Positions 50,307 to 64,000 of a stretch of DNA of 64,000 nt are shown in pieces; position 1 is the stretch's first letter, and each line of letters begins with the position of its first letter. The stretch is from Lichenostomus cassidix (lineage: Eukaryota > Chordata > Aves > Passeriformes > Meliphagidae). Both the position numbers and the translations under genes were made by a program. The notes under the pieces are model-generated. The model made no database searches, was not told where the DNA came from, and saw only the letters and a list, made by a program, of their open reading frames with translations. The stretch is from the NCBI GenBank assembly GCA_008360975.2, contig CM039182.1:28152566-28216565 (forward strand), read 5' to 3'.

Positions 50307-53300
50307 TATGTTTCTGTCCTCTGATGGGATGAACTGAAATTCTACAATCAAGATTTTGATATAAAGGTCTGTAATTTCAAGTTCCAAATGAAAACTAACA
50401 TAAATAAATTCTGCTTTTCTTAAAAATGCTCCCTGATAGTAAACATACATCCATTTAACATAAATGTTACTTTGCTATTTTATTTACCATTTTTATCTCT
50501 CTAAACGTTGGAGAAAAAAAAACACAAGAGAGAGGCTCAGTTCTGTAAGCTGAATTGACTATCTGAAAAAAAATAAAACACGCTCACTTATTTTTTAAAA
50601 CATGATACATACTAAACTTTATTCCTATGAAACATAATATATGTTATTTTCAAAAAAAACCCAATATTTTATTCTATATTAGCATCAATCCAATGGTCCA
50701 AGACTTTTTTGCTCACCTACGATGCAATAGTATCAATTTTAAGAGAAAATATTGTCAGCTGCAATTTAATTAGTTTTAATAAATGATCCATCCGTATAAA
50801 TTCACTGGTACAGATAAGTGGATTCTGTGTGGATAGCTTGGGCTGATTCAATAGTGTACCTAGCAGGGCTCAATGGAATACACAAAAGACTAACAACTAT
50901 AGTCTTTTAAGACATGTCTTGATGGATGCCTTTTGCATGTGCCAAATAACTTGGCAAGTAAGAAGACAAATTTGGTGCCCTTGAAACAAAAGAGCAACAA
51001 CAAAAGGTCTACTATATATTTCAATATGTTCAGGAAATGGCCTATAAATATATTAGAGATTCCAGATTATCAAGATTTATATATAAGGAATCACAAAGAA
51101 TTGTAGGAATATCTGTGGTGGAAAAGCTGTGTTACCTTTAGCATATTGCCTGTTATTTCACTTGTGCAAGGAACTGACCAAAAGAGAGCAGTTTGCTTGA
51201 AATGGAAAACAAAATTCAAGGGGGAAAAAAGGAGCACATAATCCGAGACAAAAGCTGTGATTGTCAAGCACCTGCTAAAACAGCTCTTACTTTGCTTTTG
51301 CAGTTTGTCTTGAACATATTGAACATTTCAACCTGGCAGAGAGAACCTATCAAATCTTAAAAGGATCTAGCAGTACAACTATATGTAAAATAGGCTAGTA
51401 GAGATGAAGTTTACATGAGCAAAATATATTTTTGCACCGAGAGCTGAAAGTTTCAAGTAGTTTTCAGTACATGATAAATGTACAGTTTGTTAAACCTCTT
51501 CTTCACAATATATCTTGAAAAATAAGTTTGGCAGAGTAAGTGGCAACAAATACTGCCCCTGTTGTTAGACTGATCAGGCATACAAAAGAGAATAAATAAC
51601 ATGTACATGCAGATGACAGGGATGTTGCATGTTAAGCAGAGGAATAAATATTTGGTGATGGCATCCGTCAGCCGTCTATAATACTTACCATAGCTGGGCA
51701 AGTAAAAGCCTTTCACATTTCCTGTTTGTCTAGGGCAGCTGTAACAACAGCAGATAGTGTAAATGGTTCAGGAATCCAAAAGAAGATACATTTCTCCCAA
51801 ATGTGTCCTATTTAGACCTGGAAGCCATGACTGATTGGACATTATGAGATGAAAATGGAATGGTTATTCTATGTAGGAGGATACTGAAAAAAACAGATTC
51901 ATGAATGACATCCATCTTTTCAGGCTCACAAGGAAGAGCTGCAAACAACAGGACTGATTAAAATGGGAAAAAGAAAATTCAGAATGAGGACCCACAGGAA
52001 ACCTCCAAATGACAGCTACTTATATCTGAAGAAAAGACCAAAAATTTTGGACAAAACACTAGGACCGTTCAAAAAGATACAGACAATTTGGAGGTCAAGT
52101 GGTGAAGAATACAAACTGTGAAGATGTCAAGAAAGAATTTTAACAGCCATTGCTCAAGATGGCAAGAGCTGGAAGGTTGAACACACTAAAATAAAAATCA
52201 TAAGCACTGCTTATCGGAGATTATTATGCCAATGACGTACTCAACAAAACAGATTAAAAAAAGGTGTGGGTGACTGAATATTAAGAAAGTGTTTTTCAAG
52301 CAGCAGAACTCATGACAACTCTTTTTTTACTGATCTGTCTATCCATTTTGTTTACATACCTGTCTGTTATACTTACATATCACTAACTCCCAAGACAACT
52401 CTGATGGACAAGTAACTGTGCAATCTTGTAGCTATTTCTAAACTAAATGTATGACAGTTAATGCACTATTGCTATGAATTAGACTGACAGCTGAATTCTG
52501 TCTGCTTTTCTTTCAAAAGCAGCCTCTCTCCTATACCAGCTACTGATTTTTGTAAATTATGGGGAACTTCATATGTCACTTCTCTTAGGAAGCAGCCTGA
52601 GGATGACATAGATATACAATATGCTCATGTTACATTTTATTTCATGGAATCATGTCTAAAATGAATGAAGCTTCAAAGCTGGCTGAGGACAGAAAACAGG
52701 GAAGTTCAGGAGTTGTTTTTCAGAGGAGCATCTCTTGAGCTTATCCACGGATAGAGAATGATGTATGGCACTATTTTTTTCCAGTGCTGAATCTAAATGT
52801 GGATAAAACTACAAGGAAATGGAAATGTAAATGTAACCCCAAGAAAAAAAATCCAGTCTTCCTATAATAATAAGGAATCTTTCTAACCTTCACATTTCAG
52901 TACGGCACTGGGCAAAACCACATTTTTACCAAGTCTTAATACTGAAGCAGCAGCTTCTCCAAGAAGTGGATCATAAATTTCTATGCTGAAAACTAAGACG
53001 CACTTACAGTGAAAGGCAGGGTGTTTTATGGTCATTTAGCACATTCTGGGAGTTAGAAAGTACTAGTGTGTCTTTGTGACCTTGCTCAAGTCACTTACAG
53101 GGTAACTGTCAACTAAAAAAAGTAATTCATACACTTCTGCCTCAAAATGACTTAGCTCCTGTTATTACGATTCATCTGGTATTAGTATGCATAAATCTAC
53201 TACCATTACGACATAAATGAAAAATAATGTTCTCCATTTCCCATTTTGCTAATATAGTGAACTTCTGAAGTCTTTTCCTGTATTTTAGTATTTACCCGTG

Positions 53301-53813
53301 TAATTTCTGTTCTTAAAGTGTGTTAAGACAGCAATGGAGGACAGTAAAATGAATAAATACCTAAAAAAATGGAAACCATTTATCTTCCACAATCCTTAAA
53401 AATTACCATAGGAGATTTCAGTAGAGGCATAATGATTGAGACCACATTAACATCAGTATTTCAAATTGCCCAGATTTGGATTTAAACTGCACGCTTTTTC
53501 TGTTCTGAATCTAACAAGGGGACAATTACATAGCTCAAAGAGGTATAATAGGACAATGTTAAATGATTTAACATCACAGAGGGAAAGGCAAGAAAAAATA
53601 CTATTCTGGTAGAATCCCTACATACAGACAATCAGGTTTATGTAGTCTGAAGAGCAGGACATCATCTCATCTCTATTACAAAGTGACTTATTTATGCCAA
53701 CTGAGCAATTTTACAATATCTACTGTTTGGTTCACACCAAGAAAGCAGTGTATCAACTCCAGTTCACTGATAGAAAATGTAACAGTACAGTCTCAATTCT
53801 CAAGTGATTATAA

Positions 53814-53814
53814 A

Positions 53815-53849
<35 letters not shown>

Positions 53850-53864
53850 TAATAATAATAATAA
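53814..53864. repeat. (AAT)n microsatellite
   Basis: About 17 tandem AAT trinucleotides with one interruption (AAC). In the plus-strand frame 53683-53970 it encodes a run of about 16 asparagines, which is an artefact of the repeat and not evidence for a gene. It is the longest microsatellite in the window and likely length-polymorphic. Confidence 0.95.
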
Positions 53865-54708
53865 AGGGGTATCTTGCAAGCCTGTAAGTCACACTTTTCT
53901 GGGGATCTTGGTGACTACTGGGCTTAATGTGCTTGTGAGATGGATGTGGAAATTGGAATCTGGTATTTGAATCAGCCTAAAATATAAATGGAGAAGTCCT
54001 CCATACCACAGCCAGGCATAACATGGTTTTTATAATATTCCTCACTGACACTGCTCAGACTCACTTTGAAAACATATGTGCAAAGCATGGCAATAAAAGG
54101 GTTATTCAAGTACCTTAAGCATCTGCTTTTGTGATTAGTATTTGAAAGGAGATGAGTGCTTCACTTGCAAGGCACAAAATGACATGGATTATAACAGGTA
54201 CTGTTAATGACAGTATATGAATGTTTAATAATGCAGAGTGATTAAGACTGGGTCTGTACTTTATTATTCTATCTTCTACATATGTCAGAATGGCTTGAAT
54301 ACCTTTTGGCATGACATTTAATTAAAAGTAAAAGTTAATTTTTCTCATTCACTTCAGGTATAAGAGCTATTACTTATTATTATGCTGTGTTTCCTAAAAT
54401 GACTTTCTTTCTTTAATTGATTGGTTACAGTGGGAATTAATACAACTTTGAGTTCTTTGTTTTGTCTACAAAAGCGAAAAATACCATACTAATTGACTGA
54501 ACATTTTTTAATATATTTATATTAAAGGAGTTGGTTTTTTTTTGTCCCCACAGAGTTACTAGACAAAGAACTGGATTTGCAAAAATTCACAAGTGATAAC
54601 TATATTTTTCAATGGATATAGCCCTCATAAAATGACTTTCAGACCTTTCATCCTGCAGATCTTCCTTTCAGCTTATTTGAAAAATCACAGATGTATTTTA
54701 TCCCTTTA

Positions 54709-54757
54709 ATAAAAAATAACAAAACAAACCCAAAACAAAACATAACACCTCAAAAAA
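54709..54757 (+). repeat. A/C-rich low-complexity tract
   Basis: Short tract of A-runs separated by C, CC or CCC (AAAACAAACCCAAAACAAAAC-like), almost free of G. Confidence 0.7.
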
Positions 54758-57247
54758 ATTCTGGAACTAATTATTTTGTCCGTGAATTTCATGCCCAACA
54801 AAACTGACAGTAGCAAAGCTGCAAAAGGAACCATCTTAATAAATTTTAAATCAATTCTCCTACTAATTCCATCTTGTCATGTTCATACAACAACAGTCTT
54901 GCTAAAAATCCAAATATAAGCAGAGAGAACTAAAACAATTTGATTTCAAGTCACTCCTTGAACTGAGGAAGACTGACACAGATTGGTATATCAGCCTTCT
55001 GTGTCTCCAGAAGTCCCCAGAAGCACAGCACATTCTAGAGACAATCAGATACATAACCTTAAATACAAAGCACTTCTGCAGGAAGCCAATGCAACAACTG
55101 AAAATAAGAACATTTTTCTAGACCATCATCTAATGTTACCTGTGTTTCTTCAGACAAATTCACTAGAGATGATTATTTCCCGGAGATCTCGGTACTTTTA
55201 AATTCTTGTTCTCAGGACCTGGGTTCTTTAAAATGGGAATACAATTTCCTTACATTAAGCCTCACTGTGAAATTACATTAATTTGCAACCATTTCTACTG
55301 CAAAGAGAGTAATATAAAAGTCTATAAATAAACAACACTGTAAATCCCATTTATTCAGTGAATACTTGCCCACACTAGGCTGCAACTGTGCTTCAAAAAA
55401 TATGTTTGGAAGCTTCAGGAATAAAAGCCCATATGTTTATTTCCTGTATAAGAATGTGAAGAGAGGGATAAATTAGTTTAAGACATCCAAAGTGGTACAA
55501 AGGCATTTAAATGATGTATAGTCCCCTGGTCTATGTAGCTGAAGGTGATGCAGCATGGGTAGATTCAGGTAAGGAAAGAAGCTACAAATCCTTGCCAGGT
55601 AAGTGCATAATTTTAATCTGAAATGTATCTTTAATTTATCACCTGCTATTTTTGAGGCTTAAGCAAGATGTCTTTCCTAGGTATTGTGACATCCTATATC
55701 TGCCCTTACATTTTTATATATAATTTTTTTTAAAAAGAAACCTTCTTATGCTTCTCTGATACTCTCTGCTCCCGTCTCCTCACTTGTTCCTGCTGTCTCC
55801 TCAAGCTCTCCCCCGGCACCCAGATTTATCAGAATGATGAGATGGGCAAGGCAGCTTTTAGGAACACTGTGCAAAAATATAGGAGTGAAAAATGATGGAG
55901 AATGAACAACAAAGCAAGAAAACTGAGGGAAGGTTGATTTGCTTTCCACCATTCATGACAATTTTGATTTTGTAGGTCTGTTTCTAGCACTGAGTCCAAT
56001 TTCACATGGCTGAGTAGAGATTATAAACCTTTGTTCAAAGTCACCTTGCCTAGCCGAACAGTGCTACTGAATTTAAAAGAAATTGCTACTGACATATATT
56101 AATCGTTTGGTTCTTCATCTGCTGTTCAAATAAACGTGGCATCTTCATGAAGATGCTCCTTCTTAGCACTTTTTCTCTAAAAATAAATTCACCATAATAC
56201 CAATAGATTTTCACATAGAGTTTCAGCAAGGCTATATTTTCACACTTTTCAAGCAAAAGGAAAAGAAATGAAGACGAGCTGAAGTTCTTACAGTCCTTGG
56301 GAACATTTCGATATGTGAGTTATTATTTTACTGATCGCCTAGCAATTAATCTTCAGTTGAAATTTTAATGCAGCACAACATAGGACTATAAAGAAATGGA
56401 ATCCTCCTACATTACTGTTTTCATAAAGAAACCAGTTGTTAAAGTTATTATTTTCATTACAGTTTAATGTTGTTTTTTCATTTGCCCACAGCAGACCAAC
56501 CAGTTTCTGATACCTGACCTCATGCAAATGAATACAACTAAACCATATCCTGTCAACACTTCTACATTTTCAGTAATTATATACATCTATATCTCTAATG
56601 ATATTTTTATAAAATTCACAGTAATGAAAACAGAAATATGAATTTCAAAGAGGAGAAGAAAGATAGGTAGCTACATTTCTTAAATTTTGATAATAGAAGA
56701 AAAGGTTTGTTTTTACCATAATGTTTCTTTTCTACTTTAAAATCTGAAGCAGATGAAAACATCCAGATCATCAAGGTTAGAATACTAGTATTTAATAGAC
56801 AGCAGTACCCAGACAGGCCCCAGGGACATAGATTACTTTTCTTTCAACATTCTGTCTCTAGACATGGCTAAAGTCTCCTACTAGATCTGTGAAAAATCAA
56901 GTATTGATACAGACTTTCTATGTGAGCTGGATCACCAATCTTTGTTACCACCATCAACCCACTCCTCCAAAGGAAAAAAAAGAAAGCACCAAACAACTGT
57001 CTGCCAGCAATCCGAGAAGTCTCTACAAGCAATTAAAGTAATATTTTAATAGTGTATCTTTTAATTTAGATGTCACTTTATTTGCCTACTGTAGGAAATG
57101 AAGGCATGAGTGAAATAAGGAAGGGGACATAGCTGCATATTTGCTGTCTTGTATTTTTTAATCTGTTAAGCAGTTGATTTACAAAAGTAAAGGTTTAATT
57201 CCTGTATCATCTGCTGAAAAGGAGCATGAATTATAAAAAAATTCGTT

Positions 57248-57293
57248 TAAAAAAACCAACCAAACAAAAAACCCAATATACCCCCCCACACAC
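57248..57293 (+). repeat. A/C-rich low-complexity tract
   Basis: AAAAAACCAACCAAACAAAAAACCC-type text ending in a seven-C run and a short CA run. Confidence 0.75.
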
Positions 57294-58595
57294 TTTTCAT
57301 AAATGTTAATACTTCACAGAATATTTCAAACAGATGAGTAAACAGACACTAATCATAAATTTCAACTGACAAATCAGGTCTAATGATCCTAAGTAGGGTT
57401 GTCCAAAAAAACCAAAGAACTGCAGACATTCAGGCACTACAGCACTATGAAGTTTCCCCTTTTGTAGTTATCCTTCAGACTACAACTACAGAGAATGCAA
57501 ACATCTCATTTTGTTTACTTTGCTCCTACTGTCTGTAACTCACACCTACCCTGCTTCTCAAGGCATCCTTGTCTTGTGGAACCCAATTTATGCAGCTCTA
57601 AGCAGACAGTCATGCATTCAACTATTTTACCCAATTGGAACATTCTAATTTCCAAAAGCATTTTATAAACAGATTATACCATGTTGACATTTATTTACAA
57701 ATTATAGTGTTTCCATGTATCATAACCCTTATAATCGTGAACAGCTTTAGAAGAATTCTCTGTGGAAGACAGCTTTGATAGAAAATCGTTTCTGTACTCC
57801 CAGTTAATTACTGATTTTTTTTCCACCAATTACAAATTTGAACTCAATCCCACAGATTTATAATTTACAATCAGTAGCCAATGCATACAAATTACTCTTG
57901 CTTCTCTTTTAAACATGACTAAAAGTTCAATTTATTAAATGCTAAATCATATGAATTATCCACAGTAAAATGCTGTGTAGTTAAACCTTCTCTGGCTACT
58001 GGACATCATAGAATAGTTATTTATTTTATCTAATCAATCCTAAAAGCTACTAAAGGCTTTTCTACACTCAGCATATGTGTTTGCACTCTAACCTACTAGA
58101 TTAGTATTGCCAATTTAGGCTCTTAATCAATTTAAATATATATATTTAAAAGCACTAGGATAAATAATACAAGTAAAACAAAAATTGTAGATTGAAAGAG
58201 GATGATTAACCTTCTAAAAAAAACCCCAGCCAGCAAGGCAGAGAGAAAAAATAATTTAGACTTCCTGTTCTAGTAATTCAGTCACTAACTCATAGTAGAC
58301 TGAGGTTTCAAAATTTACCTCAGTTACAAGGAAACTGCACTTCTGTGCAATTTATTTCACTCATTTACTCCCTTTTCCACCTGACCCTTCAGCTGTATGA
58401 GAGCTCCATGCGGAATTATTTGAAAATAAGTGAATAAGGACAAAGCATCATTTCTAGCAGGTATGCTTACAGAGACAGCGCACACACAGAAGAATGTTCC
58501 CCAAGTTCAACAGTGCTAATGACTCTAGAATTAATGTATTTTCCTGAAAGCCTCTTCAGCAGAGGTTATGAAAGCCTCCATCAGCAGATGTTACC

Positions 58596-58616
58596 AAAAA
58601 AAAAAAAAAAAAAAAA
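58596..58616. repeat. Poly-A tract (21 A)
   Basis: Uninterrupted A-run with no recognisable retroposed sequence upstream. It gives the lysine run in the overlapping plus-strand frame. Confidence 0.9.
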
Positions 58617-59607
58617 GACTAGGCAAAACCGACTTCATAACATCCAGCTCAGGACAACTACATATACAGCATTTTTGGTAGCTTGTGTTTTTGCCAACTA
58701 ATGCACTATAATATATAATGAACGAAGAAATTTTAAAAACTCTCCATCCAGGTTAATAAAGTGCTTTCAAGCAATTGCAAAGGGAAGAAACATAAGAAAA
58801 CATATAGAGGAAGTATCTTTACATGTGACTGAAAAAGTACTGCAAGAGATGACAAGAATAAAATTAACTTTAGCTCTGCATATTACAGATTTGCCCTCTT
58901 AGCTATCAACAAATAAATGGCTATCCTATCCAAAAGATAAAAAGAAACATCCAGTTAGGTAACTTCAACCTGTGTGACTGAGATTAAAATAGGTACAGCC
59001 TACTGATTAAAGGAAAGGTTGTTAGAAACATAAATCCTTGTTTATCTGCAATATTTTTATAATGAAAACCATCCTAAAAATATCTGAGTTACAAATTCAG
59101 AGTGGCAATCTTTTCAATAATTGTCTTACTGCAATGCTTTCCTCCCCCTGCCTGGAGAAATGGTGTTCACTTTCTACTTCAGGCTATCACCAGTAGTATC
59201 GCAAAAGGTGCTGTTGAGAATCAAATTAAGACTGTTACTAAAAATATTCATATCCAATTGATAACTTGATCAATTTTCCTCATCCTTAAAAAGAAATTTC
59301 CCCTACTTAGGTTTCTGTTTTCAATTACACTAGATTGTGATTGCAACAAAAGACATAAAAATTTTTCAGTTTAGTTTCTACTAAGAACAGCTTTAAGGAG
59401 AAATTCTTTGACTTGTGAAGAAAAATGGCAAATTGTAAAATATTTCACAGTGGTAAAAGTACTGTGAACACAAGTATCTGTATATTTTAGTAAATATAAA
59501 GCAATTGTGAAGCTACTGTTGTGAAAACAATCTTTATGCATGTTAGGTATGTGCCTGATATGTATTTCCAGAACTCTTTTACTCCAAAATATAGGCATGC
59601 AATTCTT

Positions 59608-59704
59608 AACAACCCCCCCTCCCCAAAAAAACCCCAAACCAAACAAAATCCCTCCCAAACAAACAAAACCAAAAACCCCTAACCCCCTCCAAAAACAATC
59701 AAAC
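59608..59704 (+). repeat. A/C-rich tract with long C-runs
   Basis: The most C-rich of the A/C tracts: CCCCCC, CCCC, CCCC, CCC and CCCCC runs separated by A-runs. One short part (ACCCCTAACCCC) resembles a single telomere-like unit, but it is not a tandem array. The complementary strand has G-runs that could stack. Confidence 0.85.
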
Positions 59705-61328
59705 CATAACTGTAACATTGTAATATTTAAAAAATACTCTCAGAAGCATTTTCTAATGATTTTGCTGTATTTTTTTGACTACACCAATATTTACATTGTA
59801 CAAAGTTTGAAGCTGCGCTGCTCTCTATATTCGGTTATTAGAACATAGAGTATTTAATACTGATGGAATTAATGATAAAATAAACCCCTATGCATTAAGT
59901 GAATAGTACTTTTATCCTTACAACCATAACAAAAATAAACCTTCATTTCACTGAAATTCTGTTTTTGACATGAATTAGTCATACAATACTTCTGTTATCA
60001 TACATTCCTACATTTTCTTCTTAAATATGCCTGAAATAAATGTTTTTTACCTCATCATTAGAAAACAGAGGTTTAATCCTGAGACTGCACTGAATAAAGA
60101 AACACATAATGGTCTAGATAGCCTTATATTCACATGCTTAATGTGGTAAGAATTCAGGAAAGTGATTTTGTACATAACTTCCACATACAAACAAATAATC
60201 AAGACTATAAAATATTTATTACTGCTAAAAAGAGATATAGAATCTCCAGATAATATTTGTTGTTGCCGTTTCTTTTTTAAATGACTCCTTTAAGGCTTCA
60301 TGCTATTTGGTTTTTTCCCCCTCTCTTTTATCAGGATTTCACTGCCACAGGAAACCACCAGAAATATAAATTAGTCTGTAAGCAGTCAAAATACTACTTC
60401 AGATGTGTTTACTAAATGGTGTTTGTTGTTTCTATTTGATTTCTTAATTTTATTTTTAATAAAAAAATAATAATGGTAATGGGAGCACTAATGGATTCCT
60501 TGACCAATCCTTTTACCTAAAATCTCAAAGGCTCTGTGTGGACTCTTATTGAAGTCTACAGGAACACTCTCTTTGACTTTAATAGGGCTGAAGTGCATTA
60601 TAGCATTCACTAAATATTAGACTCCTTGTCTCACAGGGGGACTTGGTACTCTGAGCAGTGGCCTAAATTTTCCTAGTGCTTTTCTTCATCAGTCTGCTAC
60701 ATTTTGCTCAGCTTCATCTCTATTCACCCAATCTGAGTGTTTGTATTTTGGCCTCCTCCTATCAACAAATCTCCGAAATATTGGAATAAGACTCCTTCAA
60801 ATTAATGTGGTGAATTTCAGGAGGCAAACAAGCAGAATGCTTGAATTTGAAGCCTCCTCAATAAGCATGGCACAAAACTGACTTCAGCTGGTTCAGTCCC
60901 AGTCGGCTAAAAATATCCCCAGTAACTTGACAGATGCCCCTGCAGTTTTATTTCCTTATGCCCATGTTTATTCTCAAGCTACCTGACGCCATGCCAGTGA
61001 AAAAATAGAATCTGCAAGGTATAGATATGTCAAATAGAGGAAATTACATCCACAGCAAATCTGTATAGACGAAGCTGAAGTGTTCTACACGTGAAGCAGA
61101 TAGCATGGAACAGTGGTGAGGGGAGCAGAGCCCTCGCTCACACTAGCAGCACCACCAACAGAAATGTACCTCCAGAAAGTCAAAGCCCAACATGCAAGGG
61201 TACCTTGGCCTTAACTCACAGCCAAGTGCAAACCCTACAGGACTGTATTTTCCTTTTGTTCTCTGAGGGATGGAAAATGCAGTTTCATAAACCAAACCGG
61301 CAAGACAAGACACCTTAACTGGATAAAG

Positions 61329-61379
61329 TTAAAAAAAACCAAAATCAAATAAAAAACAAACCAAACTGAACCCCAAACC
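61329..61379 (+). repeat. A/C-rich low-complexity tract
   Basis: About 50 bases of A-runs with CC and CCCC breaks, nearly free of G. Confidence 0.75.
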
Positions 61380-64000
61380 TTTCTATCACACACTGCCAGG
61401 TAACACACCTTTCTTCAGTGAAACAGAACTTCTAGTTCTTGAGCTGTGAAAAACTGGAACCGGAGAAAGAGCACAGCAAAGTCAATCGCAGGTAGAAGAG
61501 GTTTTTCTCAGTAATTCACAGTGTACAAGGAACTTGGAGGGAAAGGCAAGTTTAACATCACTTCTGTGTTGTTTCTCTGTTACTCTCTTCTCTGTTATGT
61601 ACAGGAAGTCAGTACTAAAACTCGTTGCTGATACTTGAAGGTCAGGTTTAGACTAAAATAATCAATTATTTCTTCTATCATTACAATGACTTTTAAATTT
61701 GATCTTCTGAAACATTGGTATAAAGTTCTTATCATGGCCCATTGAAACTAGACACAGCTCAGTTACCAACACACAAGTCAAATTCAGAAGTTCAGCATCC
61801 CTGATCACAGATCAGAACTACTTCTAATATTCAAATTTCAACATTAAACAGTTCTCTTTAAAACAACTGTCTTCAGTTAAATAACCATTATTAGTGTCAG
61901 CCTCACACACAGTCATTTTCTCACTGCCACCATCATATCTTGCTGCCATGGTTTCCACACAGCAATGGTTTAGCTGCTAAATGACAGAACCATAAAGTTT
62001 GCAGGTACATGTTGTTCCAAATGCAAAACCCTGAACAAAGCAGTTTGACATGGACACCCTAGAGTCCCCAAGCTTCTGAACCTAACTGAATAGAGATAAT
62101 TTATAAAAGACTAATTCTATTTGGTTAGAAACTTTGGTGTGAACAGAGAAAGCAGTATTGCTTCCCTACAAAAATTCTGCTTTCAGCAGCCAAAAATACT
62201 GTGACTGCTTCCCAAAAGTTCTTACCATTGCCCTGTGCCAGGCCACAGTTATTTATTATTTGTATTAACACAGCATTTAAGAATTGTTGTCATGATCCCA
62301 AGGGCAAAGAAGAATTATACAAATACAGAATAAAAGGTCAGTTCTTGTCATGACTGTCCTGAATTGGAGGCATGAGAAGCTTTATCTGAAACATCATTTC
62401 CTTTGGATTTATTAGCTCTGATTAAATCTGGCATTTGATATTTATTTACATCACAATTCACACTAAATACTACATAAGCCTAAATATGAAAGTATTCTAG
62501 TAAAAAAGGAGCAAGTTATTGATTTTAAAATTCAGAATTCATTACAATAATGAAATATAACATAATAAATAATGACAAAACACATTTCAAGACTATTTTT
62601 AGTAATAAAAGCCTTTCCCAAATGCTATACCATCTTGTCTGGCTAAGGAAACTATTCCACCTCTAATCCCTATGAACAACTAAGCCTTGAGGGGTTTACT
62701 GGTTACATTTACATTCGTTCCTTTGTTTAAGAGTCACATACCCATCTTCCTCCCAATCTGGCTTATACTACTATTCAATGTAAATGTGTCAAGAAAGGTG
62801 TATTTCACTTCCATCCTTTGACTATTTTTTGTGGCTTAAGTAACATTCCAGCTCACTAAAATATTTTCAAGAATGTTACAAGTCACAGAGCACAGGTCTA
62901 CCACAGATGTATAAATCGTAGCCTGTAGAAAGTTATCACTGCTAATGCATCTTCTCAAATTCACAATATTTAGTTTATCTTCATAGAGACCAGAGACAGC
63001 TTATTAATTACAGAGTTCCAAACTTGGCATTTAGAGTGCTCTCACCCTTCCCTCATAGCACTTGTCAGTTTTGGGCTCTTGCCATCACCACTATACTATA
63101 GAAAATCAGTAAATCAGAATTCATTATATGATTTAATCAGTTTTCCAAGTGCCTAATTTACCCAAGAAGAATTTCATGGCCTCTAAAATTATTTTCATAA
63201 TCCTTTTTAGACCATGTTTCCCTTTCCACTTCTTGTGTAATAAAACACAACTGTTTTGAAACAAACTTTGAGATGTAGCTCAGGTACATAAGGTGTTCCC
63301 CAATCCTGCCAATGAAATAGAAAACTTCTAATTTTACACATGAAAACTTCAGGAAAACTTATGGGCAGTATATTACATGAGATCAGCTGTGATTATCTAT
63401 CCTCTCAGTATGGATTACTCAAAAAAATTACTGAGAATACACTTACAATTTCACAAGATACGTGAATATTTCTTTGTTATTTCATAACCTTACTTTTTAT
63501 ATTTTTCTCCATCAGTAAATACATCCCATGATCCCAGTTAATCACATGCAGATTCACTCAGCTGCTATTCGGTGCACTTAATAAATAAACAACGGTTATA
63601 TTGCATTTGGTGGCTGCCTTTTTTTACTGTTTTCCCTAATACCAGCTATTACCAGCCAGTTCTACATTGATGTGAACCAGTGAGGCACCGGTTCTGCACT
63701 TTGATAATTATCCTTTTCCACTTCTCAATTGCTACGCATGTCCTTACTGCTAGAGTTCATGCTGGTGTCAAACTACTGTACATGATACAGCCAAATCAGA
63801 AAAACATGGAGATTTCTTGATCATTTGGTCTCAGAGTTGTATTCCAGCATCAGGAGCTAAAGAAATCCATTAAGGTTAGCCTGAAATGTTAAACATACAT
63901 ACATTTTTATATACATATATATAAGGTCTAGGCATATGAGCTTCCATGCATATGGCTGAGTCTTTTTTTCTCCCCATGATTTGAATCTCCTGAGGTTATG

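Larger units (their letters stand above)
46013..53813. other. AT-rich non-coding DNA, no gene recognised
   Basis: No gene or RNA gene recognised. It holds a T-run at 46589, a G-rich patch near 47365-47386, a palindrome and a 36-base tandem duplication, the main ones listed separately. Frames of 66-87 codons are unremarkable. Confidence 0.55.
53865..64000. other. AT-rich non-coding DNA, no gene recognised
   Basis: The last 10 kb hold no recognisable exon, RNA gene or transposon. They contain the A-run and A/C tracts listed separately. Frames such as 59371-59718 (minus) and 59540-59848 (plus) owe much of their length and their G-, F- or P/K-rich sequence to the low-complexity tract they cross. 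Confidence 0.55.

Noticed and set aside
53683..53970. Polyasparagine protein
   Set aside because: The asparagine run is only the translation of the (AAT)n microsatellite. The rest of the frame has no domain.
59608..59704. Interstitial telomeric repeat
   Set aside because: Only one partial CCCTAA-like unit is present and there is no tandem array.
59371..59848. Overlapping opposite-strand frames of 102 and 115 codons
   Set aside because: Both cross the A/C-rich tract at 59608-59704, whose composition avoids stop codons on both strands. The Pro/Lys- and Gly/Phe-rich parts are artefacts.
1..64000. CRISPR array, operon, phage or other prokaryotic system
   Set aside because: There are no regularly spaced direct repeats, no dense coding and no operon-like spacing. 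Repeat content is vertebrate (bird).

Overview
The window looks like nuclear DNA from a bird, most likely a passerine. Three kinds of evidence support this: several copies of the CR1 LINE typical of bird and reptile genomes; one short retroposon at 41281-41420 with a tRNA-Ile head joined to a CR1-like tail, the architecture described for the passerine family TguSINE1; and long AT-rich, CpG-poor single-copy sequence with scattered short microsatellites. There is no operon structure, no dense coding and no ribosome-binding-site pattern, so it is not bacterial, plasmid or phage DNA.

The window reads as a gene desert or the inside of very large introns. I find no complete protein-coding gene, no functional tRNA or rRNA gene and no CRISPR array. 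The open frames over 60 codons are scattered on both strands, many begin at non-ATG codons, and the only ones I can assign to a protein family are decayed CR1 reverse-transcriptase-ORF remnants.

Layout: 1-744 unassigned; 745-1640 CR1 fragment (minus); 1641-18756 unassigned AT-rich DNA with simple repeats, an A/C-rich tract near 14.3 kb and a possible conserved non-coding block near 12.0 kb; 18757-19330 a more GC-rich patch with an inverted repeat and a probable minus-strand retroviral LTR remnant (octamer, TATA box and poly(A) signal in order); 24029-24219 a second, weaker LTR-like remnant; 29866-29930 and 33827-33888 two candidate minus-strand exons with compatible splice phases; 36239-36546 a possible non-autonomous DNA transposon with imperfect inverted ends; 41281-41420 the SINE; 43900-46012 a cluster of three CR1 fragments (two plus, one minus); 46013-64000 unassigned DNA with a 36-bp tandem duplication, an (AAT)n microsatellite, a paired E-box palindrome and several A/C-rich tracts.

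No new multi-gene system was found. The most useful leads are the candidate exon pair, the inverted-repeat element near 36.4 kb, two near-perfect palindromes and the recurrent strand-asymmetric A/C tracts. All need a genome alignment or RNA data to decide.
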